A stretch of DNA of 64,000 nt. It comes from an uncultured Muribaculaceae bacterium. GTDB lineage: Bacteria > Bacteroidota > Bacteroidia > Bacteroidales > Muribaculaceae. Within the stretch, counting starts at the first letter, position 1, and every line of letters starts with the position of its first letter. The stretch spans positions 34,487 to 98,486 of the forward strand of contig CAJUKD010000008.1 in the NCBI GenBank assembly GCA_910587235.1, in the 5' to 3' direction. The notes under the pieces were generated by a model that ran no database searches, was not told where the DNA came from, and saw nothing but the letters and a program-made list of their open reading frames with translations. Positions 63,843 to 64,000 of the stretch are shown here, one piece after another. Both the position numbers and the translations under genes were made by a program.

Positions 63843-64000
63843 GTTGAATTTAGAGTTTAGATAAGAGATTAAAGATTAGAGTGTAGAGATTAGAGAGTTG
63901 GATGGAGTGCTACAAAGATAAGCCCTGATTGCACGGATGCGACGGCAAAATATTTCTCAGACATCTTTTAACAGATCCGGCAAGGCAATGTTTTTATGGC
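63843..64000. other. Non-coding right end of the window
   Basis: Nothing coding is supported. Bases 63847-63900 are purine-rich with short direct repeats of AGATTAGAG-like units, resembling the low-complexity GTTTA/AGATTAG gaps elsewhere. No -7 box for the minus-strand amidase was identified with confidence. Confidence 0.5.

Noticed and set aside
63095..63860. Plus-strand reading frames opposite the amidase and spanin-like genes
   Set aside because: The minus strand encodes a clear zinc amidase; the plus frames show no family features.

Overview
The window looks like a chromosomal segment of a gut-type Bacteroidales bacterium, plausibly Muribaculaceae. The evidence is a SusC/SusD polysaccharide-utilisation locus (PUL), a short primary sigma factor without region 1.1, many promoter-like TAnnTTTG boxes (the Bacteroidetes -7 element), secreted proteins with acidic residues after the lipobox cysteine, and GC-rich genes with AT-rich intergenic DNA. 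The species assignment is inference. No rRNA, tRNA, CRISPR array or complete transposase was seen.

Layout. 1-2603: histidine degradation (hutH, cut at its 5' end, and hutI). 2771-4995: NatAB-like ABC exporter. 5190-9735: primary sigma factor, mutL, and a membrane HTH protein (DUF6377 type) coupled to mutL. 9736-13726: a candidate structured RNA, an SLC13 permease, an SBF-like transporter and a Crp/Fnr regulator. 14050-15639: a second DUF6377 protein, flanked by two outward-facing candidate small RNAs. 15961-19708 (minus): a four-gene glycan/surface biosynthesis operon. 19796-20725: GlsB-like N-acyltransferase. 20746-25095 (minus): TrhP-like U32 protein, then the secG / TPR-like / lptE / sigma-54 activator group. 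25289-26737: secreted beta-helix protein.

26941-60286 is the centre of interest: a PUL with its full uronate catabolic arm. A membrane-tethered AraC regulator with a propeller sensor and an ECF sigma factor precede SusC, SusD and a BIG2-domain binding protein. Seven or more secreted enzymes follow: two alginate-lyase-like (alpha/alpha) proteins, two GH28-like beta-helix proteins, a heparinase II/III-like lyase, GH97, GH43, GH88 and a DUF4861 protein. ManA, a ROK kinase, KduD, an orphan PTS EIIC-like permease, KduI, a GltD-like flavoprotein, KdgK and KDPG aldolase come next. The expected route is polysaccharide -> unsaturated uronate (lyases) -> 5-keto-4-deoxyuronate (GH88) -> KduI -> KduD -> KDG -> KdgK -> KDPG -> pyruvate + G3P. 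KduI carries a clear signal peptide and an orphan EIIC-like permease lies directly upstream, so isomerisation may occur in the periplasm before import (inference). No sulfatase is present.

Several non-coding structures stand out. A four-helix-bundle gene lies inside a near-perfect inverted repeat between kduD and the permease, as in rRNA intervening sequences. Two GTTTA-rich hairpins without genes sit in nearby gaps. A 40-bp perfect palindrome with 20-bp direct repeats lies inside the coding region of a glycosyltransferase (60288-61580). The window ends with a DEAD-box helicase and, on the minus strand, a T7-lysozyme-like amidase coupled to a protein with unimolecular-spanin topology.
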